Source of the DNA: an uncultured Cytophagaceae bacterium
Lineage (GTDB): Bacteria > Bacteroidota > Bacteroidia > Cytophagales > Spirosomataceae
Direction: 5' to 3'
DNA length: 34,701 nt
Assembly (NCBI GenBank): GCA_903907745.1
Contig: CAIVPF010000005.1
Coordinates: 1 to 34,701, forward strand
The position numbers were made by a program, and so were the translations under genes. Numbering within the stretch: the first letter of the stretch is position 1; every line of letters starts with the position of its first letter. The notes below the pieces were generated by a model that was not told the DNA's origin, made no database searches, and saw only the letters and a list, made by a program, of their open reading frames with translations. Positions 17,835 to 26,641 of this stretch are shown here, piece by piece.

Positions 17835-19244
17835 CTAAAATTGAAAGTAGATAAATTGTTTCATATTAAACACGCCAAGAAAATACGTTACCAAAACAAG
17901 CAAAGGAAAAGTAAGCCAGAAAAACGTTTCCAAACGCTCCTTGACCATACCTCTTTTGTACTCCAATGCAAATAAGCCTACAATTAGAAAGACGCTTAAG
18001 TAGAATTCCTTAATTGCCATGGAAACATTTAAAGGACTCGAGAAATCCATGAGCGCCATTCGACTAAACCATAGTTTGATGGTTGAAAAATGCGCAATCC
18101 TGAAAAATACCCAGGCTAGGGTCACTAGAAAAAACGTCAACAAACGATAGGCCCATATACCAGCCCATGTTTTCCTTTGGTCTGCAGCCAAAAAAGGAAA
18201 TAGTCTATTCAAAATCAAACCAATCAATTGGAATAAACCATGCAAAGCTCCCCAAATCACGAAATTCCAACTCGCCCCATGCCATAAACCGGATAACACA
18301 AAGATGATCATGATATTCAAATACCAGCGCGGCACCGAAACTCGATTTCCTCCTAAGGTTATGTAAAGATAATCCTTGAACCAGGTCGATAAGGATATAT
18401 GCCACCTCCGCCAAAACTCGGGAATCGATGTGGCCCAATAGGGTGCATTAAAATTTTCCATCAACCGAAAGCCCATCACACGTGCTGCACCGATGGCCAC
18501 ATCCGAATAACCTGAAAAATCGCAATATATTTGGAAGGAATAGAAGATCGCCGCCACGACTAAATTTGTCCCTGATTGCTCCCCAATATTTCCATAAACC
18601 TCATCCACAACCATCGATAAGCGATCCGCAATGACCACTTTTTTGAAAATACCAATGACCATTTGAAGCAATCCCGATTGCACCCGATGCCGATCCCAAT
18701 GTTTGGGCTCATAAAATTGATGAATCAGGTTTTGGGGCCGCTCGATCGGTCCGGCGACCAATTGCGGATAAAACATCACATACAAACTATAAATCCCAAA
18801 ATTTTGTTCGGCCTTTTGATTTCCCCGATACACCTCGATCGTATAACTCATCGCTTGGAACGTATGAAATGATAGTCCGATCGGTAATAATATGGATAAA
18901 ACAGGCATTTCGACCGGAATATCCAGCAAATGCGCGAACCAAGAAATGTTGTTGAAAATAAACTGATAATACTTGAAAACCGCCAATACACCCACATTAG
19001 CGACAATACTTAAGGCTAGAATCCATTTTTTTGTACGACCCTCATGTTGTTCTAAAAAGATCCCAGCGAAATAATCGATCACGATCGTTAGTGCCAAAAT
19101 TCCCAAATAAATAGGAACAAAAGCCATATAGAAATAACAAGATGCGAGCAATAAAAGAAGCCAACGGTACTTATGAGCCATTAAAAAATAGGCTGATGTC
19201 ACAATGCCGAAGAATACTAAAAACTGCAATGAATTAAAAACCAT
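17835..19244 (-). CDS. MBOAT family O-acyltransferase (AlgI/DltB type)
   Basis: Polytopic inner-membrane acyltransferase that passes acyl groups, usually acetyl, across the membrane to a partner protein. The ATG at 19242-19244 gives MVFNSLQFLVFFGIVTSAYF, the usual start for the family, with 469 residues; a TTG six codons upstream is less likely. PQLVAGPIERPQNL and LSGLWHGASWNFVIWGALHG are the MBOAT signatures, the second holding the invariant His near residue 322. About ten or more membrane segments. The gene lies 10 bp after ileS and one base before the AlgX-like gene, so acylation of a surface glycan is the probable job. Confidence 0.92.
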   Translation of the reverse strand: MVFNSLQFLVFFGIVTSAYFLMAHKYRWLLLLLASCYFYMAFVPIYLGILALTIVIDYFAGIFLEQHEGRTKKWILALSIVANVGVLAVFKYYQFIFNNISWFAHLLDIPVEMPVLSILLPIGLSFHTFQAMSYTIEVYRGNQKAEQNFGIYSLYVMFYPQLVAGPIERPQNLIHQFYEPKHWDRHRVQSGLLQMVIGIFKKVVIADRLSMVVDEVYGNIGEQSGTNLVVAAIFYSFQIYCDFSGYSDVAIGAARVMGFRLMENFNAPYWATSIPEFWRRWHISLSTWFKDYLYITLGGNRVSVPRWYLNIMIIFVLSGLWHGASWNFVIWGALHGLFQLIGLILNRLFPFLAADQRKTWAGIWAYRLLTFFLVTLAWVFFRIAHFSTIKLWFSRMALMDFSSPLNVSMAIKEFYLSVFLIVGLFALEYKRGMVKERLETFFWLTFPLLVLVTYFLGVFNMKQFIYFQF

Positions 19245-19254
19245 ATTGCTTAGG

Positions 19255-22200
19255 TTAACCAACTGTCACTTGCACCCGCAAGTTCACATCATCTACATTT
19301 ATTTCGCTACTCGGGCCTTCCAAAACCTTCGCCCATTCAATACTCAATGCCTGAACTTCCTGTGCAATGTAAAGCTTAAACTCGTCAATGCTTTCCTTCC
19401 ATTCCTGGGAATCCTCCTGAATCACAATGTGCACCTTATCCACCACATCAAAACCCGAATCCTTCCGCACATTTTGGATCCGATTCACAAATTCTCGAGC
19501 CATGCCCTCGCGAATCAACTCAGGACTCAACGTCTGATCCAAAGCAATCGTCAATCCTCCCTCACTCGCGGTCACATAACCCGGCATATCTTCTGTCAAA
19601 ATTTCAACATCCCCTAAACCTATGCCAAATCCTTCCAATTGAACCTCCCCCACTTCTTCCAAAACTATCAATGTTTCGGCCGACATTTCTGAAATCAAGG
19701 CAGCAACCACCTTCATATCTTTCCCAAATTTAGGCCCTAAGTTCTTAAAATTAGGTTTGACTTTTTTGCTTAAAACCCCAGCCGCATCATCTAAATAATT
19801 TACCTGCTTCACATTTACCTCGGATTTGATGAGATCATCCACCCGACGAATTTGTTCCCGCACATGCTCCTGTAACACCGGCACAAGGACTTGAGCCAGT
19901 GGCTGTCTCACTTTTAGTTTATGTACTTTCCGTATCGAATGGACCAAAGAACAAATCCGCTGTGCCATATCCATCGATTCCTCCAAGGCTTCATTTCGCC
20001 AAGCGGGACGAGCTGTTTTGAAATCAGTTAAATGTACCGATTCCCCCACTGTCACATTTTTATATAACCATTCGCCATAGAATGGGGCGATAGGAGACAT
20101 AAGTTGAGACACTGTCTCCAAGCAGGTATAAAGGGTTTGGTAGGCGGCTTTTTTATCGGCCGACAAGCCATCCTTCGCCGTTTCCGGATTCCAGAATCTA
20201 CGGCGAGAAAGACGCACATACCAATTAGATAAATGATCACACACAAAATCTTGAATGGCCCGACCGGCTTTCGTTGGCTCATAAGCCGCAAAGGCTTCAT
20301 CCACTTCGCTGATCAATTGGGTTAATTTTGATAAAATCCAACGATCTAATTCCGTCAAATGCACCTCATCGATTTCCTGTGCCATCGCAGACTCAAAGCC
20401 ATCTAAATTCGCATAAAGCGCAAAGAAATTATAGGTATTGGTCAATGTGCCAAAAAACTTATTTCGCACCTCGGTAATACCTGCCAAATCAAATTTCAAA
20501 TTATCCCAAGGCTGGGCATTCGTGATCATATACCAGCGCGTCGGGTCAGCCCCGTAGGAAGCCAATGTCTCAAATGGGTCAATGGCATTGCCCAAACGTT
20601 TGGACATTTTATTGCCATTTTTATCCAAGACCAAGCCCGTGGAAATGACATTTTTAAAAGCAACGGAATCTTCCACCATGCTCGAAATCGCATGCAAGGT
20701 GAAGAACCAACCGCGCGTTTGATCCACCCCTTCCGAAATGAAATCCGCCGGATAGGATTGCTTAAAAATGTCTTGATTTTCGAATGGATAATGCCATTGC
20801 GCAAAGGGCATCGCGCCTGAATCGAACCAGACATCAATTAAATCCAATTCGCGGGACAATACCTGACCTGTCGCACTCAATAAAAATATTTCATCCACAA
20901 AAGGCCGATGTAAATCCGCTTGGCCTGCCGCAAAGGCTTTTTGGAAAGCCTCATTTCCTTTTAATTGTGTTTCAGATAAAATGCCAGAGGCATTTGCTTT
21001 TTCGATTTCGTTCGTTAATTGTTCCAAGGAACCAATGCAAATCTCCTCGGACCCATCCTCCGTTCGCCAGATCGGCAAGGGCGTTCCCCAATAGCGAGAA
21101 CGGGATAAATTCCAATCGACAAGATTTTCGAGCCAATTGCCAAAACGGCCCGTACCCGTCGATTCTGGTTTCCACTGAATCGTTTTATTCAGCGCGATTA
21201 ATTTATCTTTTGCTGCCGTGGTTTTGATGAACCAGGAATCTAACGGATAATATAAAATCGGTTTATCTGTTCGCCAGCAATGTGGATATGGGTGATCGAA
21301 TTTTTGGACATTAAAGGCCTTATTCTCCGTTTTTAATTGGATCGCAATCCGCTCATCTACGGATAAATATTTATCCCGACCTTGCTTCACGATCGCTTCT
21401 TTCTTCTCTTCTTCGGTCAAATAGGCCTCTTTTACAGGCTCTAAGGCATAATCCGTGACTTCTTTGACGAATTTTCCTTGTCGGTTTACCAAGGGCACAT
21501 CCTTCCCATGTTCATCTTGAACTAAAATGGCGGGTATTCCATTTTGTTGGGCCACCCGAAAGTCATCCGCCCCAAAGGTAGGCGAGGTATGAACCATCCC
21601 AGTTCCATCTTCGGTGGTCACAAAATCACCCAAAATCACCCGAAATGCCGCTTCTTTCGGCTGGACATAAGGCATTAATTGGTCATATTCGATTCCCTCT
21701 AAATCCGAACCTTTGCATTCCAAAACGATGTGATACGGAATCGCAGCTGGTTTTTTATCCGCTGAAACATAGGCCTCAAAATCTCCGTTTTCAGCGGCCG
21801 ATTGGAAATAATTCTTGACCAAATCTTTGGCAAGAACCACATGAACGGGCAAATACGTATAGGGATTAAATGTCTTTACTAAGACATAGTTAATATTTTT
21901 TCCTGCGGTGAGGGCTGAGTTTGAAGGCAAGGTCCAAGGCGTCGTCGTCCAGGCTAATAAATAGACGGGCGCACCGGCAGCGGCTTGAAATAAAAACTCA
22001 GAGGCTTGATTTCGAATCGCGCCAAATTGGGCCGTTAAAGAAGTGTCTTTGACGTCGCGGTAACAGCCTGGTTGGTTTAATTCATGGGAAGAAAGACCGG
22101 TTCCCGCCGCGGGCGAATAGGGTTGAATCGTATAGCCTTTGTACAACAAACCTTGGTCATAAAGGCGTTTCAATAGGTTCCAAACACTTTCAATATAGGG

Positions 22201-22659
22201 CGCTTGGTAGGTAACATAGGGATTTTCGAGATCGACCCAATAGCCCATTTTCTGGGTGAGGTCGTTCCACTGATCTGTGAATTTCATGACGGTTTCCCGG
22301 CAGCGTTGGTTATATTCTTCGACCGAAATCGTTTTTCCGATGTCCTCTTTGGTGATGCCTAATTCTTTTTCAACTTGCAATTCCACCGGTAAACCATGCG
22401 TATCCCAGCCACCTTTGCGCTTTACTTGTTTTCCCTTCAGGGTTTGGTAGCGACAAAAAATATCCTTGATCGCACGCGCCATGACATGGTGAATGCCGGG
22501 TGTTCCGTTGGCCGAAGGTGGCCCCTCAAAAAACGTAAAGGTAGGCTTTCCCTCGCGCGTCGAAATAGACTTTTCGAAAATGTTATTTTTCGTCCAGAAA
22601 TCTAATATTTCATCGGCTAAGGCAGCGTAATCTAAATTTTTATATTCTTTGAAGCTCAC
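19255..22659 (-). CDS. ileS: Isoleucyl-tRNA synthetase
   Basis: Charges tRNA-Ile with isoleucine and edits valine. Class I signatures: PPSANGTPGIHHVMAR, the HIGH-box region in the GxHH form common in Bacteroidota, and DKNGNKMSKRLGN, the KMSKS loop. The editing (CP1) domain lies between them (WTTTPWTLPSN, DDFRVAQQ), and FISEGVDQTRGWFFTLHA precedes KMSKS. At about 1134 residues it is of the long type. Start: GTG at 22657-22659 yields MSFKEYKNLDYAALADEILDFW, matching the usual family N-terminus and giving a normal leader; an in-frame TTG at 22690-22692 would start only 8 nt after the promoter box. There is no ATG before the HIGH region. First gene of ileS-MBOAT-SGNH. Confidence 0.95.
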   Translation of the reverse strand: MSFKEYKNLDYAALADEILDFWTKNNIFEKSISTREGKPTFTFFEGPPSANGTPGIHHVMARAIKDIFCRYQTLKGKQVKRKGGWDTHGLPVELQVEKELGITKEDIGKTISVEEYNQRCRETVMKFTDQWNDLTQKMGYWVDLENPYVTYQAPYIESVWNLLKRLYDQGLLYKGYTIQPYSPAAGTGLSSHELNQPGCYRDVKDTSLTAQFGAIRNQASEFLFQAAAGAPVYLLAWTTTPWTLPSNSALTAGKNINYVLVKTFNPYTYLPVHVVLAKDLVKNYFQSAAENGDFEAYVSADKKPAAIPYHIVLECKGSDLEGIEYDQLMPYVQPKEAAFRVILGDFVTTEDGTGMVHTSPTFGADDFRVAQQNGIPAILVQDEHGKDVPLVNRQGKFVKEVTDYALEPVKEAYLTEEEKKEAIVKQGRDKYLSVDERIAIQLKTENKAFNVQKFDHPYPHCWRTDKPILYYPLDSWFIKTTAAKDKLIALNKTIQWKPESTGTGRFGNWLENLVDWNLSRSRYWGTPLPIWRTEDGSEEICIGSLEQLTNEIEKANASGILSETQLKGNEAFQKAFAAGQADLHRPFVDEIFLLSATGQVLSRELDLIDVWFDSGAMPFAQWHYPFENQDIFKQSYPADFISEGVDQTRGWFFTLHAISSMVEDSVAFKNVISTGLVLDKNGNKMSKRLGNAIDPFETLASYGADPTRWYMITNAQPWDNLKFDLAGITEVRNKFFGTLTNTYNFFALYANLDGFESAMAQEIDEVHLTELDRWILSKLTQLISEVDEAFAAYEPTKAGRAIQDFVCDHLSNWYVRLSRRRFWNPETAKDGLSADKKAAYQTLYTCLETVSQLMSPIAPFYGEWLYKNVTVGESVHLTDFKTARPAWRNEALEESMDMAQRICSLVHSIRKVHKLKVRQPLAQVLVPVLQEHVREQIRRVDDLIKSEVNVKQVNYLDDAAGVLSKKVKPNFKNLGPKFGKDMKVVAALISEMSAETLIVLEEVGEVQLEGFGIGLGDVEILTEDMPGYVTASEGGLTIALDQTLSPELIREGMAREFVNRIQNVRKDSGFDVVDKVHIVIQEDSQEWKESIDEFKLYIAQEVQALSIEWAKVLEGPSSEINVDDVNLRVQVTVG

Positions 22660-22700
22660 AGATTGGTTGGTTTTTAGAATAATATCAGGCAAAATTGAGG

Positions 22701-22708
22701 CAAAAATA
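22701..22708 (-). promoter_or_regulatory. Candidate -7 box of the ileS promoter
   Basis: Minus-strand TATTTTTG matches TAnnTTTG and lies 41 nt upstream of the preferred GTG start. It is within the 99-bp divergent spacer shared with the 5-formyl-THF cyclo-ligase gene. Confidence 0.45.
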
Positions 22709-22758
22709 CGAAAATTGTGAACCTTATGTTACTTTGCATGGAATTTTGAATGGAATAA

Positions 22759-23352
22759 ATGTTAAAAGAAGCGATACGTCAACAAGCCCTTGCCTCCCGC
22801 AAAAATCTCAGCGATGAAAAATGGCTTTCCATGAACCAAGCTATTCAAAAAAACTTACTTGATTTTTTGCATGATTTCTCGGCCGGAACGAAGGTCCTAA
22901 GTTTCCAAAGTATCCTCGAAAAGCGAGAAATCGACCTAACATACACGCACGAAAAGCTGACAAAATCCCCCTTCGAATTTTCTTTAGGTTTTCCGCGGGC
23001 AAATGCGAAGGACTTTTCCATGCAAACATTTCTGACGAATGAATCTACAACTTTCGAACAATCGGCCTGGGGAATTTGGGAACCCAAACCTAGCTCCTCG
23101 CAAGAAATGTTCGCAAAGGATTGGGATGTGGTCCTTGTGCCCCTTTTAGCCATCGACCTGAATGGGCATCGCGTGGGCTATGGAAAGGGTTTTTATGACC
23201 GATTTTTGGCCCAAACCAAAGCCAATGCTTTGCATATCGGACTTAGTTTAGACAGCCTAATCGATCCCATTTCTGACCTACATGAACATGATATTGCCTT
23301 GGACCTAGCTATATCGCCTGAAGGAATTCATCGATTTAATGAAAAAAAATAG
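22759..23352 (+). CDS. 5-formyltetrahydrofolate cyclo-ligase
   Basis: ATP-dependent conversion of 5-formyl-THF to 5,10-methenyl-THF in the cytoplasm, recycling folate. The 197-residue length is typical. MLKEAIRQQALASRKNLS carries the basic N-terminal helix with the conserved Arg, and HRVGYGKGFYDRFL (residues 137-150) is the family signature for nucleotide/metal binding. VLVPLLAIDLNGHRVG precedes it as usual. It is divergent from ileS and its end overlaps or closely precedes a small exported-protein gene, followed by asd. No clear promoter box; TTACTTTG at about 22730 is a one-mismatch candidate. Confidence 0.93.
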   Translation: MLKEAIRQQALASRKNLSDEKWLSMNQAIQKNLLDFLHDFSAGTKVLSFQSILEKREIDLTYTHEKLTKSPFEFSLGFPRANAKDFSMQTFLTNESTTFEQSAWGIWEPKPSSSQEMFAKDWDVVLVPLLAIDLNGHRVGYGKGFYDRFLAQTKANALHIGLSLDSLIDPISDLHEHDIALDLAISPEGIHRFNEKK

Positions 23353-23401
23353 GCTGATTCTAAATTTAAGCCCTAATTTTGCGTGCCAAAAGCATGATAA
23401 C

Positions 23402-23902
23402 GTGAAAATCAGACAATTACTCTTTTTTGTATGTTTCGCCTTGCCCGTCTTAGGTCAAGGGATAAGCAAAAAGGAATGGTTCCCAATTGAGCGTTCAATA
23501 AAAGGCTTTCGTACGCAATTTGTATACAAACGCCAACTCTTGGAAAATCCCTTGGCCCTTCAAATCCCTTTGATGGAGATGTTGGATCCGGAAATTAGTC
23601 GGGAGTTTTTGACCTATAAGCGTCAACAAAACCACATCAAATGGATTTCAAGCGGCACTTTGGCATTGTCTTTGTATTCATTGTTGCAAAAAGACGCCGT
23701 GTCAGACGGCTTTTATTGGTCGTTCGTGGGAACGAGTGCCTTGGCGAACGTCTATTTTGGATCCATGAGTTTGCGGCATTTTAACCGAGCGCTGAATCGA
23801 TATAATGAGTTAGGAAAAGAACAAAAGACAAATATAAGTTTACAAATTTCAACGAGCGGAAATCAACCCGCCGTTGGGATCGCAATGAAGTATCCATTTT
23901 AA
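23402..23902 (+). CDS. Hypothetical exported protein
   Basis: I do not recognise the family. With the GTG at 23402 the protein is 166 residues and opens with MKIRQLLFFVCFALPVLGQG, a good signal peptide. An ATG at 23339 in the same frame would overlap the cyclo-ligase gene by 14 bp and place 21 polar residues before the signal peptide, which is less plausible. Two moderately hydrophobic stretches occur mid-protein (SSGTLALSLYSLLQ and FYWSFVGTSALANVYFGSM), then a basic segment and a beta-like C-terminus ending in GIAMKYPF, an aromatic end compatible with an outer-membrane association. It sits between a folate enzyme and asd, 12 bp upstream of the latter, probably co-transcribed. Confidence 0.7.
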   Translation: MKIRQLLFFVCFALPVLGQGISKKEWFPIERSIKGFRTQFVYKRQLLENPLALQIPLMEMLDPEISREFLTYKRQQNHIKWISSGTLALSLYSLLQKDAVSDGFYWSFVGTSALANVYFGSMSLRHFNRALNRYNELGKEQKTNISLQISTSGNQPAVGIAMKYPF

Positions 23903-23914
23903 GATTAATTAAGC

Positions 23915-24907
23915 ATGAAAGTTGCAGTTGTTGGTGCCACAGGACTCGTAGGCAGTGAAATTTTGAAAGTATTGGCAGAACGGAATTTCCCGGTTTCTGA
24001 AATTATCCCCGTAGCTTCCGAGCGTTCGATCGGAAAAAAAATCAGCTTTAAGGGAAAAGAATATGCCGTGGTGGGGTATGAAACGGCCATCGCGATGAAA
24101 CCCAATGTGGCCATTTTCTCCGCAGGTGGTGGAACATCCTTAGAAACAGCACCAAAATTCGCAGCAGCAGGCATAACCGTAGTGGATAATTCATCGGCTT
24201 GGCGGATGGACCCAACGAAAAAATTGGTAGTTCCAGAAATCAATGCTTCCACCCTAACAGCGGAAGATAAAATCATTGCGAATCCGAATTGCTCCACGAT
24301 CCAAATGGTCGTGATCTTAAATCCTTTACATAAAAAGTATAAAATCAAACGCGTGGTGGTTTCGACCTATCAGTCGGTGACAGGAACAGGCAAAGCAGCT
24401 GTGGACCAATTGTTCGACGAACGCGCCGGAAAAACAGATTACAACAAAGTGTATCCACATAAAATCGACTTAAACGCTTTACCTCACATCGATGTATTCT
24501 TAGACAATGGCTATACGAAAGAGGAAATGAAAATGATTTTGGAAACGAAAAAAATCATGATGGACGATTCGATTCAGGTGACGGCGACGACGGTGCGTAT
24601 TCCGACAATCGGCGGACACTCGGAGGCGGTGAATATCGAATTTGAAAATGATTTCGATTTGGCGGAGGTTCGGGCGATATTGGAAAAAGAAGAAGGCGTG
24701 ATAGTTCAAGATGACCCGAAAAATTTCTTGTATCCGATGCCGATTACCGCGCATGGAAAGGATGAGGTTTTTGTGGGAAGGATTCGTCGGGATGAGTCTC
24801 AAAAAAACACCTTAAATCTGTGGATTGTGGCGGATAATTTACGAAAAGGGGCGGCCACGAATGCCGTTCAGATCGCAGAATATTTGGCCAAACATCAGTT
24901 AATCTAA
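23915..24907 (+). CDS. asd: Aspartate-semialdehyde dehydrogenase
   Basis: NADPH-dependent reduction of aspartyl phosphate to aspartate semialdehyde, the branch point to lysine/diaminopimelate, threonine and methionine. The 330-residue protein begins KVAVVGATGLVGSEILKVL, a Rossmann nucleotide site (residues 2-20). The catalytic Cys is C126 in IANPNCSTIQ, and the acid-base His is H235 in RIPTIGGHSEAVNIEF. DNSSAWRM (91-98) is the phosphate-site loop. All conserved residues are present. A strong intrinsic terminator follows at once. Confidence 0.96.
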   Translation: MKVAVVGATGLVGSEILKVLAERNFPVSEIIPVASERSIGKKISFKGKEYAVVGYETAIAMKPNVAIFSAGGGTSLETAPKFAAAGITVVDNSSAWRMDPTKKLVVPEINASTLTAEDKIIANPNCSTIQMVVILNPLHKKYKIKRVVVSTYQSVTGTGKAAVDQLFDERAGKTDYNKVYPHKIDLNALPHIDVFLDNGYTKEEMKMILETKKIMMDDSIQVTATTVRIPTIGGHSEAVNIEFENDFDLAEVRAILEKEEGVIVQDDPKNFLYPMPITAHGKDEVFVGRIRRDESQKNTLNLWIVADNLRKGAATNAVQIAEYLAKHQLI

Positions 24908-24911
24908 AACG

Positions 24912-24936
24912 AAGGCCGGTCCAACCGGCCTTTTTT
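24912..24936 (+). terminator. Rho-independent terminator after asd, immediately before pdxJ
   Basis: AAGGCCGGT and ACCGGCCTT form a perfect 9-bp GC-rich stem with a 3-nt loop, followed by T to give six T in a row. The T-run ends 4 nt before the pdxJ ATG, so the hairpin covers the place where pdxJ's ribosome-binding region should be. Confidence 0.88.
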
Positions 24937-24940
24937 GTAC

Positions 24941-25657
24941 ATGACTCGATTAAGTGTAAATATCAATAAAATCGCCACGCTTCGAAATTCTCGAGGTGGT
25001 AATAATCCGGACCTCGTTCAGGTGGCCATGGATTGTGAGCGATTTGGTGCGGAGGGAATTACGGTGCATCCTCGGCCCGATGAACGTCACATTCGCTATT
25101 CGGATGTGCATGCTTTAAAACCTTTGTTGACCACCGAATTTAACATCGAAGGAAATCCTTTGGAAGCGTCCTTCGTCGAATTGGTCTTAGCTGTGAAACC
25201 GGAGCAGGTTACCTTGGTTCCCGATGCGCTGGGCCAAATTACCTCGAATCATGGCTGGGATACGGTGGCGAATCAAGCGCTTCTGATTGACCTTATCCGC
25301 ATTTTTAAAAATGCGGGCATTCGAACCTCCATTTTTGTGGATCCGGTTTTGGACATGGTGGAAGCGGCGAAAACAACGGGGGCGGATCGAATTGAATTAT
25401 ACACAGAACCTTTTGCGATGGAATTTCCGGAAAATCCTGCGGCAGCGGTGGCGGCCTATCGGAAGGCAGCATTTCGGGCTCAACAAATTGGCCTTGGCGT
25501 CAATGCCGGTCACGACTTGAGTTTGGAAAATTTGGCCTTTTTTAAATCGCAGGTCAGCCCTTTAGATGAAGTGTCGATTGGCCATGCGCTGATCAGCGAT
25601 GCGCTGTATTATGGATTGGAGAATACGATACAATTGTACAAACGCCAATTGCTTTAG
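24941..25657 (+). CDS. pdxJ: Pyridoxine 5'-phosphate synthase
   Basis: Last step of the DXP-dependent vitamin B6 pathway: joins 1-deoxy-D-xylulose 5-phosphate with 3-amino-2-oxopropyl phosphate. The 238-residue TIM-barrel protein has [17 protein letters not shown] at the N-terminus, [30 protein letters not shown] and [17 protein letters not shown], all PdxJ signatures. ATG 24941 matches the family start; a TTG two codons upstream lies in the T-run of the asd terminator and is rejected. Expression must come by read-through from asd or from a promoter inside asd; AATATTTG at 24879-24886 is a one-mismatch candidate. Confidence 0.95.
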   Translation: MTRLSVNINKIATLRNSRGGNNPDLVQVAMDCERFGAEGITVHPRPDERHIRYSDVHALKPLLTTEFNIEGNPLEASFVELVLAVKPEQVTLVPDALGQITSNHGWDTVANQALLIDLIRIFKNAGIRTSIFVDPVLDMVEAAKTTGADRIELYTEPFAMEFPENPAAAVAAYRKAAFRAQQIGLGVNAGHDLSLENLAFFKSQVSPLDEVSIGHALISDALYYGLENTIQLYKRQLL

Positions 25658-25738
25658 AAATCATCCCCAGAGAAAAATTATCGAATTTGACAAAAAGCAA
25701 AAACGCTAAAAGAGTAATTTCAATACCTACAAAAACAA

Positions 25739-25766
25739 AAAAGGGGCCCTAAATAAGGCCCCTTTT
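25739..25766. terminator. Bidirectional terminator between pdxJ and the repeat protein gene
   Basis: AAAAGGGGCC and GGCCCCTTTT form a 10-bp perfect stem around an 8-nt loop. T-rich runs lie on both strands, so it can serve pdxJ (plus) and the convergent secreted-protein gene (minus). Confidence 0.85.
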
Positions 25767-25782
25767 AAATTTTTATAAAAAA

Positions 25783-26424
25783 CTATTGTTCTTTTTCTCC
25801 TGTCAAAACCACTTGGCCACCAGCCACTGATAATTTGATCGAACTTACTTTACCCGCAGCGCGAGAGAAGATGATATCGGCATCATAGCCTTGGATTGAC
25901 GTAGTAAATACATCGGCAGTGTTTGAAGGTTTTAAAACAGCTCCTTCAGTTGGGTTCGCATCCGAAGACAACATCAATTTTCCGTCTTTCAAATTAATCA
26001 TGATTTTCTTTACGTACTCGTTGTCAGACATTTTGAACGTAGCAGTATAATCAGCAGCAGAAGAAGCACCAGAGGAAGCACCAGCTGATGACCCTTCTTT
26101 TTCGCCAGCTAAGGTCACGCCTTGTGCTTCGATTTTAACGCCTTTTACTTTGCCACCGTCACGGGTAAATGTGATTACACCGTTTTGGCTTTCGAGAACA
26201 AATTCATCCGCATTTTTCCCTTTGGCAATTTCCGTATCTGGAAAACCTTCAGCAGACATAATTACTTTTCCTTCTTTAACTGCAAATTTGACCGCTTTGA
26301 CGTAAGGATTGTCTTGCATTTTATAAGATCCTGCGATGTCGTCGGTAGAACTAACTTGTGCAAATAAAGTGGTAGAAAACATAACCATCGCAGCAAGGAT
26401 GGCAACTAAACGAGCATTTTTCAT
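25783..26424 (-). CDS. Secreted protein with two tandem beta-rich repeats
   Basis: A 213-residue exported protein. MKNARLVAILAAMVMFSTTLFAQ is a signal peptide. Two copies of an about 80-residue unit follow: the first (about 27-110) contains YKMQDNPYVKAVKFAVKEGK and ends VTLAGEKEG; the second (about 127-213) contains FKMSDNEYVKKIMINLKDGK and ends VVLTGEKEQ. They are joined by a Ser/Ala/Gly linker. Each unit also has a K(V)xGVKI / KVSSIKL strand near its end. The fold resembles small beta domains such as DUF3471 found at the ends of serine hydrolases, but I am not sure of the family. No catalytic motif. Its own promoter box lies upstream and a terminator downstream, so it is monocistronic. Confidence 0.8.
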   Translation of the reverse strand: MKNARLVAILAAMVMFSTTLFAQVSSTDDIAGSYKMQDNPYVKAVKFAVKEGKVIMSAEGFPDTEIAKGKNADEFVLESQNGVITFTRDGGKVKGVKIEAQGVTLAGEKEGSSAGASSGASSAADYTATFKMSDNEYVKKIMINLKDGKLMLSSDANPTEGAVLKPSNTADVFTTSIQGYDADIIFSRAAGKVSSIKLSVAGGQVVLTGEKEQ

Positions 26425-26446
26425 GAATTTTCGATTTAAATTTTGA

Positions 26447-26454
26447 CAAAACTA
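26447..26454 (-). promoter_or_regulatory. Candidate -7 box of the repeat-protein promoter
   Basis: Minus-strand TAGTTTTG matches TAnnTTTG and is 22 nt upstream of the ATG. Just upstream lies a short inverted repeat GTCAT-AAA-ATGAC (about 26471-26484), a possible operator. Confidence 0.45.
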
Positions 26455-26593
26455 ATACGATTTCAATAAATTGTCATAAAATGACTTCAATTTTTACAAT
26501 ATTTTCACATTGACATTTTGAAATTAAATAGTTTTACCTAATTTGGCACTCCGATCAACAAGCATCGGTTATCAATTCGCCCAAAAAAACAAT

Positions 26594-26614
26594 AGGAGAT
26601 ACAATATGAGATAA
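26594..26614 (+). promoter_or_regulatory. Strong Shine-Dalgarno followed by a two-codon ORF in the leader of an ECF sigma gene
   Basis: AGGAG (26594-26598) is followed after 7 nt by ATG AGA TAA (26606-26614), in the same reading frame as the sigma gene whose ATG is at 26642. The Shine-Dalgarno position is ideal for the mini-ORF and too far (43 nt) for the sigma start. Confidence 0.5.
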
Positions 26615-26641
26615 ACCTCTACGTTAACAAATTTGACTTAT

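Noticed and set aside
20784-21227. Open frame of 147 codons on the plus strand inside ileS
   Set aside because: Antisense to a well-conserved synthetase; composition is that of a complementary frame (His, Pro, Arg rich), with no family resemblance.
23905-24348. Open frame of 147 codons on the minus strand over asd
   Set aside because: Fully antisense to the conserved N-terminal half of asd; no recognisable motif or start context.
26515-26545. TTTTG-N18-TAATTTG as promoter of the second ECF sigma gene
   Set aside because: The -7 element lacks one spacer base compared with TAnnTTTG; too weak to list as a feature.
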